From Deinococcus roseus (GTDB taxonomy: Bacteria; Deinococcota; Deinococci; Deinococcales; Deinococcaceae): a stretch of 64,000 bases of DNA. Below the pieces are notes generated by a model, which saw only the letters and a list, made by a program, of their open reading frames with translations, had not been told where the DNA came from and searched no databases. The stretch spans positions 1 to 64,000 of the forward strand of contig NZ_BMOD01000013.1 in NCBI RefSeq assembly GCF_014646895.1. Reading direction: 5' to 3'. This document shows positions 15,480 to 25,036 of this stretch, piece by piece (positions within the stretch are counted from its first letter, which is position 1; each line of letters begins with the position of its first letter). The position numbers and the translations under genes were made by a program.

Positions 15480-16364
15480 ATGAACAAGACCCTCAGCGAC
15501 TGGAAAGCCATCAGCCTCTTCGTGGGGCCCGCCCTGATCCTCTACCTGGTGATCCTCTTTGTGCCCATTGTTTCCTCCCTGGGCCTCAGCATGCAGGAAG
15601 GCAGCCCCATCACTGGATTCAAATATGTGGGCTTCGCCAACTATGAGCGCCTGATCCACGACTCCCAGATGTGGAAGGCCCTGTGGTTCGGCACCAGATT
15701 TGCCCTGTTTGTCTCTGCAGGCCAGATCATTCTGGGCACCCTGCTGGCTTTGCTGTACCACTTCTACCTCAAGCACTCCTCGGTGCTGGTGCGCACCCTG
15801 ATCTTCCTGCCTGTGGTGCTGCCCACCGTGGCCGTGGCGCAGATGTTCTCCAAGATGTTCGCCATTGCGCCGCAGTACGGACTGGTCAACGGTCTACTGG
15901 ACAACCTGGGAATGCAGTCCTACATCCAGCCCTGGCTGGGACAGGCCGACACCGCCTTCTGGATCATCTGCATCATGGAAATCTGGAAAGCCATGGGCTT
16001 CTACGCCATCCTGATTTTCACCGGACTGGTGGGCATCCCCGAAGAAACCATCGAGGCAGGCCGCATTGATGGAGCGCAGGGCTGGAACCTCACCCGTTTT
16101 ATCGTGTTGCCGCAGCTCACCCCCATCATGGTGGCCTCCCTGATTTTCAGTTTCAACGGGACCCTGAAAGTCTTTGACACCATCGTGGCCCTCACCAACG
16201 GCGGACCCGGCACCGCCACCACGCCGCTGAGCATCCTGATGTACAAGACCTCTTTCGTGTACAGCGAATATGGGTACGGCAGCACGCTGGCCCTGACCCT
16301 GACCCTGCAGTGCCTCGTGGTGAGCCTGCTGATCTACTGGCGCAACCGCCGGGAAGGAAACTGA
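15480..16364 (+). CDS. ABC sugar transporter permease (MalF-like) 1
   Basis: A 294-residue inner-membrane permease with six predicted segments. The coupling-helix EAA motif is ETIEAGRIDGAQGWNLTRFI, where the missing ATPase would dock, and the conserved NGGPGTATTPLSILMYK loop is that of the UgpA/MalF class. ATG 15480 has AAGGAC 6-7 nt upstream; an ATG at 15438 would add 14 residues. The next permease starts 1 nt after its stop. No ATP-binding subunit is encoded in the cluster. Confidence 0.9.
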   Translation: MNKTLSDWKAISLFVGPALILYLVILFVPIVSSLGLSMQEGSPITGFKYVGFANYERLIHDSQMWKALWFGTRFALFVSAGQIILGTLLALLYHFYLKHSSVLVRTLIFLPVVLPTVAVAQMFSKMFAIAPQYGLVNGLLDNLGMQSYIQPWLGQADTAFWIICIMEIWKAMGFYAILIFTGLVGIPEETIEAGRIDGAQGWNLTRFIVLPQLTPIMVASLIFSFNGTLKVFDTIVALTNGGPGTATTPLSILMYKTSFVYSEYGYGSTLALTLTLQCLVVSLLIYWRNRREGN

Positions 16365-16365
16365 C

Positions 16366-17262
16366 ATGATCGGACAGGACCCCCTCAAATCCACCCTCAA
16401 AAAGAAAGCCCCCCACAACCCCGCAGCAGCCAACCTGCAAAAAACCCTGCTGGGCATCCCCGCCACCCTTTTGATTGTCTTGATCGTGGTGTCCTGCATC
16501 TACCCGGTGATCTGGATTTTCATGTCCTCTTTCAAAGGCGCAGATGAATTCTTAAAACCCATGTGGACGCTGCCCCAGAGCTTGCACCTGGAGAACTACA
16601 CCCGCGCCTGGACCGAAGGCAACATGGGCAAATACGTGATCAATTCTGCACTGGTGGTCTTTCCCTCCATTGCAGTGATGATCCTGCTGGGCACCGGTGC
16701 CGCCTTCGGGCTGGAAGTGATGCGCTGGAAACTCTCCCGCACCGTGAACGTGCTCTTTTTGATTGGCATCATGGTACCCATCCAGATCGTGATTTTACCT
16801 CTGTTCAACATGTACTACCAGGCGCACCTGCTGGACACCCGTTTCGCATTGATCCTCACCTACGTGGCTTTCGGATTGCCGCTGGTGGTGTTCTTCCTCT
16901 CCGGGTACTTCCAGTCCTTCCCCAGGGAGATCGTTGAAGCCGCCGTGGTGGACGGGGCCAGCATTTACCAGGTGTTCTTCAAGATTGCCCTGCCGATGGT
17001 GCAAAACGCCATTGTCACCGTGGCCCTGGTGCAGTTTTTCTTTCTGTGGAACGACCTGCTGGTGTCTCTGACCTTCACCACCAACCCGGAAATGCGCACC
17101 GTGCAATCGGGACTGCTGGCCTTCACCGGGCAGTACGGGCAGCGCGAATGGGGGCCGACTTTTGCCTCCATCAGCATGGCCGTGGCCCCCACCGTGCTGA
17201 TCTACCTGTTTTTAAACCGCATGGTCATGAAAGGCATGGCCGCCGGAGCCGTCAAAGGCTGA
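16366..17262 (+). CDS. ABC sugar transporter permease (MalG-like) 1
   Basis: A 298-residue partner permease of the MalG/UgpE class. An unusually long polar N terminus (about 27 residues) precedes the first membrane segment; the EAA loop is EIVEAAVVDGASIYQVFFKI. It follows its partner with a 1-nt gap and uses a ribosome site (GGGAAGGAAA) inside that gene. The GH78 gene comes next after 65 bp, so transport and hydrolysis of the substrate are linked. Confidence 0.9.
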   Translation: MIGQDPLKSTLKKKAPHNPAAANLQKTLLGIPATLLIVLIVVSCIYPVIWIFMSSFKGADEFLKPMWTLPQSLHLENYTRAWTEGNMGKYVINSALVVFPSIAVMILLGTGAAFGLEVMRWKLSRTVNVLFLIGIMVPIQIVILPLFNMYYQAHLLDTRFALILTYVAFGLPLVVFFLSGYFQSFPREIVEAAVVDGASIYQVFFKIALPMVQNAIVTVALVQFFFLWNDLLVSLTFTTNPEMRTVQSGLLAFTGQYGQREWGPTFASISMAVAPTVLIYLFLNRMVMKGMAAGAVKG

Positions 17263-17327
17263 TCTTTTTGCAAAACCTTCTGAAAACCCCCAGCAGACCT
17301 TCTCACACCCCCAGCGGAGATGAACCC

Positions 17328-20150
17328 ATGACCATCACCCACACCACCACCCGGGTCACCCAGCTGCACGCTGAATTGCACCCAGACCTGTTCTCTGGCA
17401 TCTCAACCCCCAGGCTTTCCTGGATCACTGAAACCCGTGTTGCAGACTGGCAGCAAACCCACCACCAGATCAAACTTTCCACCCTGGACGGACAGGTGCT
17501 CAGCAGCACCGGAAAACAGCAAAGCCAGGAATCCCACCTCGTGCCCTGGCCTTTTGCGCCTCTGGAATCCAGAGCACAGGTCACCGTGCAGGTGCAGGTG
17601 TGGGGCAGTGACGGAGCGGAAAGCGAGTGGAGTGCACCGCTGACCCTCGAAACCGGGCTGCTGCATGCAGCAGACTGGACGGCGCAGGCCATCGGCCCCG
17701 TGCAGGAAGAAGATCCCACCCGTCCTGGACCTGCTCCCCTGCTGCGCAAAACCTTTCAGGTGAAATCAAACCTCAGGCACGCCCGCCTGTACATCACCGC
17801 CCTGGGGGTGCATGACACCCAGATCAATGGGCAACCCATCAGCGATCAGCTGTTTTCACCAGGCTGGACCAGTTACCACAGCCGCCTCAGGTACCACACT
17901 TTCGATGTGACGCAGCTTCTGCACGAAGGCCACAACGCCATCGGCAGCATGCTGGGCAACGGCTGGTACCGTGGACGGCTGGGCTTTGGGGGCGGGAGGC
18001 GCAACCTTTACGGCGAGAAACTGGCCCTGATTGCACAGCTGGAACTCTGCTACCAGGACGGTCAGACCGAGCGCATCACCACCGATGAAAGCTGGAAAAC
18101 CCACTCTGGCCCCATCACCTTCGATGACCTGTACGATGGGGAACGCTACGATGCCCGCCTGGAACAGAGCGGCTGGAGCACTCCCAACTTCGATGATGCA
18201 CACTGGGCTGCTGCAGAAGTCCTGCCTTTTGATGCCAGTTTGCTGGTGGCCCCGGAAGGCCCGCCCGTACGCAGGATCGAAACCCTGCAGGTGAGGGAGG
18301 TGATCCAGACCCCATCAGGCAAGACCGTGCTGGACTTCGGACAGAACCTGGTGGGCTGGCTGCGCATCAAAGTGCAGGGGGAAAGGGGCCACACCGTCAC
18401 CCTCAGGCATGCAGAGGTGCTGGAAAACGGTGAACTGGGCATGCGGCCCCTCAGGTACGCAGAATGCACCGACACCTACACCTTAAAAGGAGAAGGCCTG
18501 GAGGTTTTTGAACCCAGGTTCACCTTCCACGGTTTCCGCTACGCCGAAATTGAAAACTGGCCTGGAAATTTTGACCCCGCAGACCTTGAAGCCGTGGTGG
18601 TGCATTCAGACCTGCAACGCACCGGGTGGTTTGAGTGCAGTGATCCCCTGATCAACCAGTTTCACCAGAACGTGGTGTGGGGCATGCGGGGCAACTTTCT
18701 GGATGTGCCCACCGACTGCCCGCAGCGCGACGAGCGTCTGGGCTGGACCGGAGACATTCAGGCTTTCGCACCGACTGCTGCTTTCCTGTACGATGTGCGC
18801 GGCTTCCTGACCTCCTGGCTGAAAGACCTGAAAGCCGACCAGAGCGAAAACGGAGCGGTGCCCGCCGTGGTGCCGCAGGTGCTGCCTGCCACCCTCGCTG
18901 CTGCAGCCTGGGGGGACGCCAGCACCATCGTGCCCTGGACGCTGTACCAGCATTGCGGAGACACCGGGGTGCTGGAGCAGCAGTTTGACAGCATGAAAAA
19001 ATGGGTGGATTTCCAGCATTCCAGGGCCGGTGAACGCCTGATCTGGGACATGGACATGCAGTTCGGAGACTGGCTGGACCCGGACGCCCCACCCACCAAT
19101 CCGGGCAAGGCCAAAACCCTGCCCGGGGTGGTTGCCACCGCCTATTTTGCCCGCAGCGCCGACACCGTTGCCCGGAGCGCAAAAGTGCTGGGCCGCGTTG
19201 AGGACGCAGCATGCTATCAGAAACTTGCGGAGGATGTGCGGGAAGCGTTCCAGCAGGAATACGTGACGGGAAGGGGCCGGGTCTTGAGCGACAGCGTGAC
19301 CGCCTACAGCCTCGCGTTGCAGTTTGCCCTGCTGAAAGACGAAACCCAGCGCCACACCGCTGCAAAACGCCTGCGGGAACTGGTGCGGGAAAGCGGGTAC
19401 CTGATCTCCACGGGGTTTGTGGGCACACCGCTGGTGTGTGACGCCCTGTGCAGTGTCGGAGAAGTGGACGCCGCCTATTTGCTGCTCACCCAGACGGAAT
19501 GCCCATCGTGGCTGTACCCCGTCACCATGGGGGCCACCACCATCTGGGAGCGCTGGGACAGCATGCTCCCGGACGGCTCCATCAACCCCGGAGAAATGAC
19601 CTCTTTCAACCATTACGCGCTGGGCGCTGTGGCAGACTGGCTGCACCGCAGTGTGGCAGGACTGGCCGCGCTGGAGCCCGGATACCGCAAACTGCTGGTG
19701 CGCCCCTTGCCCGGTCAACCGCTCTCTTTTGCCTCTGCCCGTCACCTCACCCCTTACGGTGAAGCTGCGGTGCGCTGGGAGAAACAAAACGGAGACTTCC
19801 AGCTGTCTGTCACCGTGCCAGCCAACACCACCGCCAGAATCGAGCTTCCCGATGGTCAGGTGTTCGAGGTGGGCTCCGGGCAGCACACCTTCCACTGCTC
19901 CCTGGAGCAAAAAGCAGCACAACCCCTCACCATGAACAGCACCTTTGATGAAGTGATTCAGCAACCTGGGGTGTACCAGCGACTGCTTGCCCTGGTGAGA
20001 GCGCACTCCGGGGACCATGTGGACAGCTTCAAGAGCATGCTGCGCAGCAACCAGCAGGGCATGTGCCTGAAAAATGCCGTGTGGGGCGTTCCTTACCGGG
20101 AAGAACTGCTGGAGAAAATGCAAACGCTGCTGCAGGAGGTGCGGGCATGA
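17328..20150 (+). CDS. GH78 alpha-L-rhamnosidase
   Basis: A 940-residue inverting glycosidase that removes terminal alpha-L-rhamnose. The order is an N-terminal fibronectin-like domain, two jelly-roll beta domains, an (alpha/alpha)6 barrel and a C-terminal beta domain. The signature DVPTDCPQRDERLGWTGD carries conserved acidic residues of the sugar pocket, and WERWDSMLPDG carries the catalytic-region Glu. No signal peptide is seen, so it acts in the cytoplasm on imported rhamnosides. After the usual end there is an extra tail of about 75 residues (from LTMNSTFDEV) resembling the helical tails of some GH2/GH3-type enzymes. GGAGA precedes ATG 17328. Confidence 0.93.
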   Translation: MTITHTTTRVTQLHAELHPDLFSGISTPRLSWITETRVADWQQTHHQIKLSTLDGQVLSSTGKQQSQESHLVPWPFAPLESRAQVTVQVQVWGSDGAESEWSAPLTLETGLLHAADWTAQAIGPVQEEDPTRPGPAPLLRKTFQVKSNLRHARLYITALGVHDTQINGQPISDQLFSPGWTSYHSRLRYHTFDVTQLLHEGHNAIGSMLGNGWYRGRLGFGGGRRNLYGEKLALIAQLELCYQDGQTERITTDESWKTHSGPITFDDLYDGERYDARLEQSGWSTPNFDDAHWAAAEVLPFDASLLVAPEGPPVRRIETLQVREVIQTPSGKTVLDFGQNLVGWLRIKVQGERGHTVTLRHAEVLENGELGMRPLRYAECTDTYTLKGEGLEVFEPRFTFHGFRYAEIENWPGNFDPADLEAVVVHSDLQRTGWFECSDPLINQFHQNVVWGMRGNFLDVPTDCPQRDERLGWTGDIQAFAPTAAFLYDVRGFLTSWLKDLKADQSENGAVPAVVPQVLPATLAAAAWGDASTIVPWTLYQHCGDTGVLEQQFDSMKKWVDFQHSRAGERLIWDMDMQFGDWLDPDAPPTNPGKAKTLPGVVATAYFARSADTVARSAKVLGRVEDAACYQKLAEDVREAFQQEYVTGRGRVLSDSVTAYSLALQFALLKDETQRHTAAKRLRELVRESGYLISTGFVGTPLVCDALCSVGEVDAAYLLLTQTECPSWLYPVTMGATTIWERWDSMLPDGSINPGEMTSFNHYALGAVADWLHRSVAGLAALEPGYRKLLVRPLPGQPLSFASARHLTPYGEAAVRWEKQNGDFQLSVTVPANTTARIELPDGQVFEVGSGQHTFHCSLEQKAAQPLTMNSTFDEVIQQPGVYQRLLALVRAHSGDHVDSFKSMLRSNQQGMCLKNAVWGVPYREELLEKMQTLLQEVRA

Positions 20151-20261
20151 GCAGCCTGCACCTGCAAAACCTTCTCTGCAGCTTTGTCAGCACCCCTTTC
20201 AGCTGAAAGTCAGGGGAGGCGCACTGGAACCTGGTGCCCTGATCCAGAACGTCTGTCCAGC

Positions 20262-20288
20262 AGGAGCCTCCCGGAGGCTCCTTTTTTT
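20262..20288 (+). terminator. rho-independent terminator of the rhamnoside operon
   Basis: AGGAGCCTC, loop CCG, GAGGCTCCT, then T7: a textbook terminator 112 nt after the GH78 stop. Confidence 0.93.
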
Positions 20289-20448
20289 GCTGTGTCTGCA
20301 TGAGGATTGATGTGCTGTAGGGCGTTTTTCATATTCTAACTTTTGGGAAGGCTTTCTTTTCTTGTTTCCCACAGGGGTCTTGTCTCGGGATTTTTGGGCA
20401 TCAACTGAGTGTTTTAAAGACTTTCAATCATTCCTTGAAGCTTTTGCG

Positions 20449-20512
20449 TTGACTCTCGGAGGCGCAGGATCTACACTCCAGTTACTTATTTCTTTCGAAG
20501 AAAAAAATAAGT
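20449..20512 (+). promoter_or_regulatory. promoter and operator of the second ROK operon
   Basis: TTGACT (20449-20454), 17 bp, TACACT (20472-20477). From 20484 an AT-rich imperfect inverted repeat follows: ACTTATTT on the left, a TTTCTTTCGAAGAAA core, and AAATAAGT on the right. Its position over the transcription start fits ROK autorepression. The gap 20289-20448 shows nothing else. Confidence 0.65.
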
Positions 20513-20613
20513 CAGAGGCATGGCCTGCCCCGTGACTTCCCACCCTTCCCTCCCCGGGCAGGCCAGCTTTTCTTGTCCCAGACACAAACCCCCTTCAAGC
20601 AAGGACTTTCAAC

Positions 20614-21744
20614 ATGACCACCCACGATCAGGTTCTCAGCCTCATCCGCCAGCATCAGGAAATCAGCCAGGCTGAAATCCGCACCCTCACCGGCCTCAGT
20701 GCCTCCGCCGTCTCCAGTGCCGTCAAACGGGCGCAGCAACTCGGGGTGGTTCATGAATCCGGCATCACCCAGGAAGCCCTGGGCAGACCCCGCAAACTCC
20801 TCAAGCTGAACCCCGATTATGGCTACACCATTGGTGTGCAGGTCAACTCGAATTACAACCAGATCGTGCTCTGCGACCTGCACGGCAACATCATCCAGCG
20901 CGACACCCTCAGCCACCCCACCCTGGACCCTCACGTGATTGCTGCAGACATTCAGCAGTTCGCCATTCGGGTGACCCACCGGCCCATTCTGGGGATCGGA
21001 CTTGCGGTGTCCGGGATCATCGACCATGAACGGGGAATCTGTCTGGACTCCACCACCGCCGGATGGCATGACGTGCCCATCGGTCCCATCGTGCAGCAGG
21101 CCACCGGCATTCCCACCCATGTGGAGAACGATGCCAACAGCCTGGGAATTGCCGAAATGCTCTTTGGAGAGGCCAGACACGCCAGTTCCTTTGTGATCAT
21201 GACGATTGGCAAGGGGATTGGTGCAGGCATCGTCATCCAGCGCAACCTTTACCGGGGCCGCAACGGGGTGGCAGGTGAAATTGGACACATCCGCATCACC
21301 TCACCCTCAAAAGTGCAGTGCCACTGTGGAAAAACCGGATGCCTGGAAGCCACCTCTGGAGCACTCGCCATCGCCAGAGAATTTCAGGAACGCCTCGGGA
21401 CTCCTGTATCCATCAACGAACTCCCCACCTTGATTGCCGAACACAAAGACCTGGCTGCAGAGATTCTGGGTGGTGTGGGAGAACGCCTGGGCATTGCCCT
21501 GGCACAGCTCGCCACCACCTTTGATCCGGACGCCGTGTTTGTGGCCCCCGAGCCGCATCTGGGCCTGTCCAGTTTAGAGCCCATCGTGCAGGACAGCTTC
21601 AAGGCTGAACTGCTCCCAGTCACCCGCACCCCCACCACCTTGCGCTTCCTCACCGAGTCCACCGACATGTGGGCCAGGGGGGCCGCAAGCGTCGCCATCG
21701 ACCAGTTCTTCACTTCACTCTCCCAGGAATTCATCACCGCCTGA
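20614..21744 (+). CDS. ROK-family transcriptional repressor 2
   Basis: A 376-residue ROK repressor. Residues about 5-55 form the winged helix (QAEIRTLTGLSASAVSSAVK), followed by the ROK fold with GEIGHIRI and the zinc motif CHCGKTGCLEAT. AAGGACTTTCAAC precedes ATG 20614. It heads the operon for an ABC importer, two dehydrogenases and a SIS enzyme, and its promoter carries an AT-rich palindrome, so it is most likely the local repressor responding to the imported sugar or its phosphate. Confidence 0.92.
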   Translation: MTTHDQVLSLIRQHQEISQAEIRTLTGLSASAVSSAVKRAQQLGVVHESGITQEALGRPRKLLKLNPDYGYTIGVQVNSNYNQIVLCDLHGNIIQRDTLSHPTLDPHVIAADIQQFAIRVTHRPILGIGLAVSGIIDHERGICLDSTTAGWHDVPIGPIVQQATGIPTHVENDANSLGIAEMLFGEARHASSFVIMTIGKGIGAGIVIQRNLYRGRNGVAGEIGHIRITSPSKVQCHCGKTGCLEATSGALAIAREFQERLGTPVSINELPTLIAEHKDLAAEILGGVGERLGIALAQLATTFDPDAVFVAPEPHLGLSSLEPIVQDSFKAELLPVTRTPTTLRFLTESTDMWARGAASVAIDQFFTSLSQEFITA

Positions 21745-21854
21745 CCGGACCGGAGGAGCCATGCCCTGAGAACCCCCAAGCTGCAGGGAGACCTGCCCTA
21801 TTGCCCAAAAAAGCCCACCTGAGTTCAAAAGCTGGACAGAAAAAGGAGAAACCC

Positions 21855-23126
21855 ATGAAAAACCTCAGACAGCTCACCTTCGGACTGACCCTCCTCTTTG
21901 CCCTCACCCCAACACTCGCACAGGCCCAGACCACCAGCATTTCCATTGAAAGCTGGCGCAACGACGACCTGAAGATCTGGCGCGATGTGATCATTCCAGC
22001 GTTTGAGAAAAGGTACCCCAAAATCAAGGTGACCTTTTCCCCCACTGCGCCCACCGAGTACAACGCCGTGGTGGAAGCCAAACTCAAGGGGGGCACCGCC
22101 GGGGACATCATTGCCTGTCGTCCATTTGATGCCAGCCTCAACCTTTTCAAAGCCGGGTACCTCACTTCGGTCAATGACCTTTCGGGCCTCAAAAACTTCA
22201 GCACCGTGGCGAAAGCCGCCTGGTCCACCGACGACGGCAAAACCACCTTCTGTGTGCCCACCGCCGCAGTGATTCACGGTTTCCTTTACAACAAGGACAT
22301 TTTTGACCAGCTGGGCCTCAAAGAACCCAAAACCGAGAAAGAATTCCTGGCCGTGCTGGACACCATCAAGTCCAAAGGAAGCGTTTCTCCTCTGGTGATG
22401 GGCACCAAAGACCAGTGGGAGGCCGCCACCATGGGTTACCAGAACATCGGTCCTGTGCTGTGGGCAGGGGAAAAGGGGCGTCTGGGCCTGATCAGTGGCT
22501 CTGCCCAGTACAACAAAGGTGGATTCCTGCAGGCCTTTGAAGCCCTTGCAAAATGGGCCCCTTACCTGCCCTCTGGTTATCAGGCCCTCGCTTACCCCGA
22601 CTCCCAGAACATTTTTGGACAGGGACGCGGAGCCGTTTACCCCGCCGGATCCTGGGACATCGCCACCTTCCGCAACATGAACCCCAAACTGAAACTCGGG
22701 GCCTTCCCCCCTTACACCTTCACCAGTGGGCAGAAGTGCGTGATTGACGATCACCCCGACATCGGTTTCGGCATGAACGCCAAGACCAAGAACAAGACGG
22801 CAGTGCGCACCTTCCTGAACTGGATGGCCGGAGCCGAATTCGCGCGCATTTACGCAAACGCTCTCCCCGGTTTCTATCCCCTCACCAAGTCCAGCTACAA
22901 GGTGAACGACCCCATTGCGCAGGAATTCCTGGGCTGGCGCAAGACCTGTGAGGCATCTTTCCGCTCCTCTTACCAGCTGCTGTCCAGAAACGCCAACCCC
23001 AACAACGAAAACGATTTGTGGAATGCGTCTGCTCAGGTGCTCAACAAGACCCTGACCCCCAAAGAGGCCGCCGATTTCGTGCAGAAGAACCTCGCCTCCT
23101 GGTACGCCCCTCAGAAAGGCAAGTGA
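21855..23126 (+). CDS. ABC sugar transporter, substrate-binding protein 2
   Basis: A 423-residue carbohydrate-binding protein with a signal peptide ending at LAQA-QTT. It belongs to the family 1 solute-binding proteins; the segments SISIESWRNDDLKIW, GGTAGDIIACRPFD and AVYPAGSWDIATF are characteristic. A strong AAAAGGAGAAACCC precedes ATG 21855; the longer upstream frame has no signal peptide. A 7-bp GC hairpin separates it from the permeases, as in the other importers here. Confidence 0.9.
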   Translation: MKNLRQLTFGLTLLFALTPTLAQAQTTSISIESWRNDDLKIWRDVIIPAFEKRYPKIKVTFSPTAPTEYNAVVEAKLKGGTAGDIIACRPFDASLNLFKAGYLTSVNDLSGLKNFSTVAKAAWSTDDGKTTFCVPTAAVIHGFLYNKDIFDQLGLKEPKTEKEFLAVLDTIKSKGSVSPLVMGTKDQWEAATMGYQNIGPVLWAGEKGRLGLISGSAQYNKGGFLQAFEALAKWAPYLPSGYQALAYPDSQNIFGQGRGAVYPAGSWDIATFRNMNPKLKLGAFPPYTFTSGQKCVIDDHPDIGFGMNAKTKNKTAVRTFLNWMAGAEFARIYANALPGFYPLTKSSYKVNDPIAQEFLGWRKTCEASFRSSYQLLSRNANPNNENDLWNASAQVLNKTLTPKEAADFVQKNLASWYAPQKGK

Positions 23127-23133
23127 CTCACAC

Positions 23134-23152
23134 GGGGGGCCAAAAGCCCCCC
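23134..23152 (+). repeat. GC hairpin between binding protein and permease
   Basis: GGGGGGC and GCCCCCC pair around CAAAA, 8 nt after the binding-protein stop and 18 nt before the permease start. It probably protects the upstream mRNA 3' end and lowers permease expression. Confidence 0.65.
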
Positions 23153-23169
23153 ACCTCCGGGAGACTTTT

Positions 23170-24078
23170 ATGCGCAAACCCTTCCCCACCCACATCGTGG
23201 TTTTTTTGCTTCCAGCCACCCTCGTCTACACCGTCTTCATGATCTTTCCTTTGCTGAGTTCCCTGTGGCTGTCCCTCAACACCAAGACGGAAGCTGGTGA
23301 AATGTTCGTCGGGCTGGCCAATTATGTGCGGCTGCTCACGGCCCCCGAATTCTCCCAGCCATTTTGGAACGCCCTGAAAAACAATGTTGTCTTTTTCGTG
23401 ATCCACATGCTGCTGCAAAACCCCATTGGGCTCCTGATTGCCGTGCTGCTGACGCGTGGCCTGATGGGCAGCAGCATCTACCGGGCCATCATCTTCATGC
23501 CGACCATTTTGTCGGTGGTGATTGTGGGCTTCGCCTGGAAACTGATCCTCAACCCCGCCTGGGGCATTGCCCCCACCATCATGAAAAACCTGGGTCTGGA
23601 ACAGTACTACCAGCCCTGGCTTGGCCTGGAATCGACCTCGCTGACCACCCTGGCTTTCATTTCGGTGTGGCAGAACATCGGGATTCCCATGATGCTCTTC
23701 ATTGCAGCCCTCTCCCGCATCCCAGAAGAACTCTATGAGGCTGCCAGAGTGGACGGGGCCAGCCGCTGGACGGTGTTCTGGAAGATTCAACTGCCCCTCA
23801 TCCTGCCCACTGTGGGGATCGTCGGCATCCTGACTTTTGTAGGGAACTTCAACGCCTTCGATCTGATTTACGCCACCCAGGGGGCGCTCGCAGGACCCAA
23901 CTTCTCCAGCGACATTCTCGGGACTTTCTTCTACCGCACCTTCTTCGGGAACCAGTTGCAACCCGGAGACCCCTACATGGGGGCCACCGTCGCTGGAGCG
24001 ATGCTGGTGGTGATTTTGATCGGCATTGTCCTCTACCTGTGGGGCTGGCAGCGCCGCATCCAGAACCTGCAATTCTGA
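23170..24078 (+). CDS. ABC sugar transporter permease (MalF-like) 2
   Basis: A 302-residue six-segment permease. The first segment is VVFLLPATLVYTVFMIFPLL and the EAA loop is ELYEAARVDGASRWTVFWKI. GGGAGA upstream of ATG 23170 serves as ribosome site. Together with the next gene it forms the membrane channel of importer 2; the ATPase must come from elsewhere in the genome. Confidence 0.9.
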   Translation: MRKPFPTHIVVFLLPATLVYTVFMIFPLLSSLWLSLNTKTEAGEMFVGLANYVRLLTAPEFSQPFWNALKNNVVFFVIHMLLQNPIGLLIAVLLTRGLMGSSIYRAIIFMPTILSVVIVGFAWKLILNPAWGIAPTIMKNLGLEQYYQPWLGLESTSLTTLAFISVWQNIGIPMMLFIAALSRIPEELYEAARVDGASRWTVFWKIQLPLILPTVGIVGILTFVGNFNAFDLIYATQGALAGPNFSSDILGTFFYRTFFGNQLQPGDPYMGATVAGAMLVVILIGIVLYLWGWQRRIQNLQF

Positions 24079-24151
24079 TCCTCCCTTCCCTCCTGCCTGA
24101 TGGGGTTGGCCCTGCTGACCCCCAGGTCCTTCACCCCCGCACGGAGCATTT

Positions 24152-25036
24152 ATGTCTGGAGCCAAGATGGAAACCACCGCCACGCAAAGTCGCCGAGCCA
24201 AAGGCAACTTCATCGAAAGCAAACTCCCCAGGCTGGGAGGGCACATCTTCCTGATCCTGTACTGCCTGATTTCGCTCTTTCCCATCGTGATGATGGTGCT
24301 CAACTCCTTCAAAGGCCAGATGGCCATTTTCAGTGAACCTTTTGCCCTTCCCAACAGTGAAACCCTGTCTCTGGACGGCTACAAGTCGCTCTTTCAGGGG
24401 GCCAACTTCGGAGGCTACGCCATCAACAGCCTCACTGTTACAGTGACCTCGCTGGGATTGATCCTGCTGATGGGCAGCATGGCCGCCTTTGCCCTCTCCG
24501 AGTACACCTTCAAACTGAACACCTTCATGGGCCTGTATCTGTCTCTGGGCATCATGGTGCCGATCCGCCTTGGGACCGTGGGGATCCTGAATCTGGTGGT
24601 GGACATGGGCCTGATCAATACCCTGTGGGCACTGATTCTGGTTTATACCGCGCAGGGCTTGCCACTGGCCATTTTCATCCTCAGTGCCTTCATGAAAGGC
24701 CTCCCGAAATACCTCAAAGAAGCCGCCCGCATCGATGGGGCCAGCGAATACCGCATCTTTGGCATGACCTTCCCCCTCCTGAGGCCTGCCATTGGTTCGG
24801 TGCTGGCAATCTCCATGATTCCCATCTGGAACGACCTGTGGTTCCCCCTGATCCTCGCCCCGGGTGAGAAAACCAAGACCATTGTGCTGGGGGCCAGCGT
24901 GTTCCTTGGCCAGTACGTGAACGACTACACCGCTGTGCTGGCTGCCCTGACCCTGGCGATTCTGCCTGCCATCGTGCTGTACCTGTTCTTCTCCCGTCAG
25001 CTGATCAAGGGCCTGACCGATGGAGCCCTGAAGTGA
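24152..25036 (+). CDS. ABC sugar transporter permease (MalG-like) 2
   Basis: A 294-residue permease with six predicted segments and the EAA loop YLKEAARIDGASEYRIFGM. The N terminus is polar for about 30 residues. Its stop TGA overlaps the start of the dehydrogenase gene (TGATG), so transport and metabolism genes are translated as one unit. Confidence 0.9.
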   Translation: MSGAKMETTATQSRRAKGNFIESKLPRLGGHIFLILYCLISLFPIVMMVLNSFKGQMAIFSEPFALPNSETLSLDGYKSLFQGANFGGYAINSLTVTVTSLGLILLMGSMAAFALSEYTFKLNTFMGLYLSLGIMVPIRLGTVGILNLVVDMGLINTLWALILVYTAQGLPLAIFILSAFMKGLPKYLKEAARIDGASEYRIFGMTFPLLRPAIGSVLAISMIPIWNDLWFPLILAPGEKTKTIVLGASVFLGQYVNDYTAVLAALTLAILPAIVLYLFFSRQLIKGLTDGALK

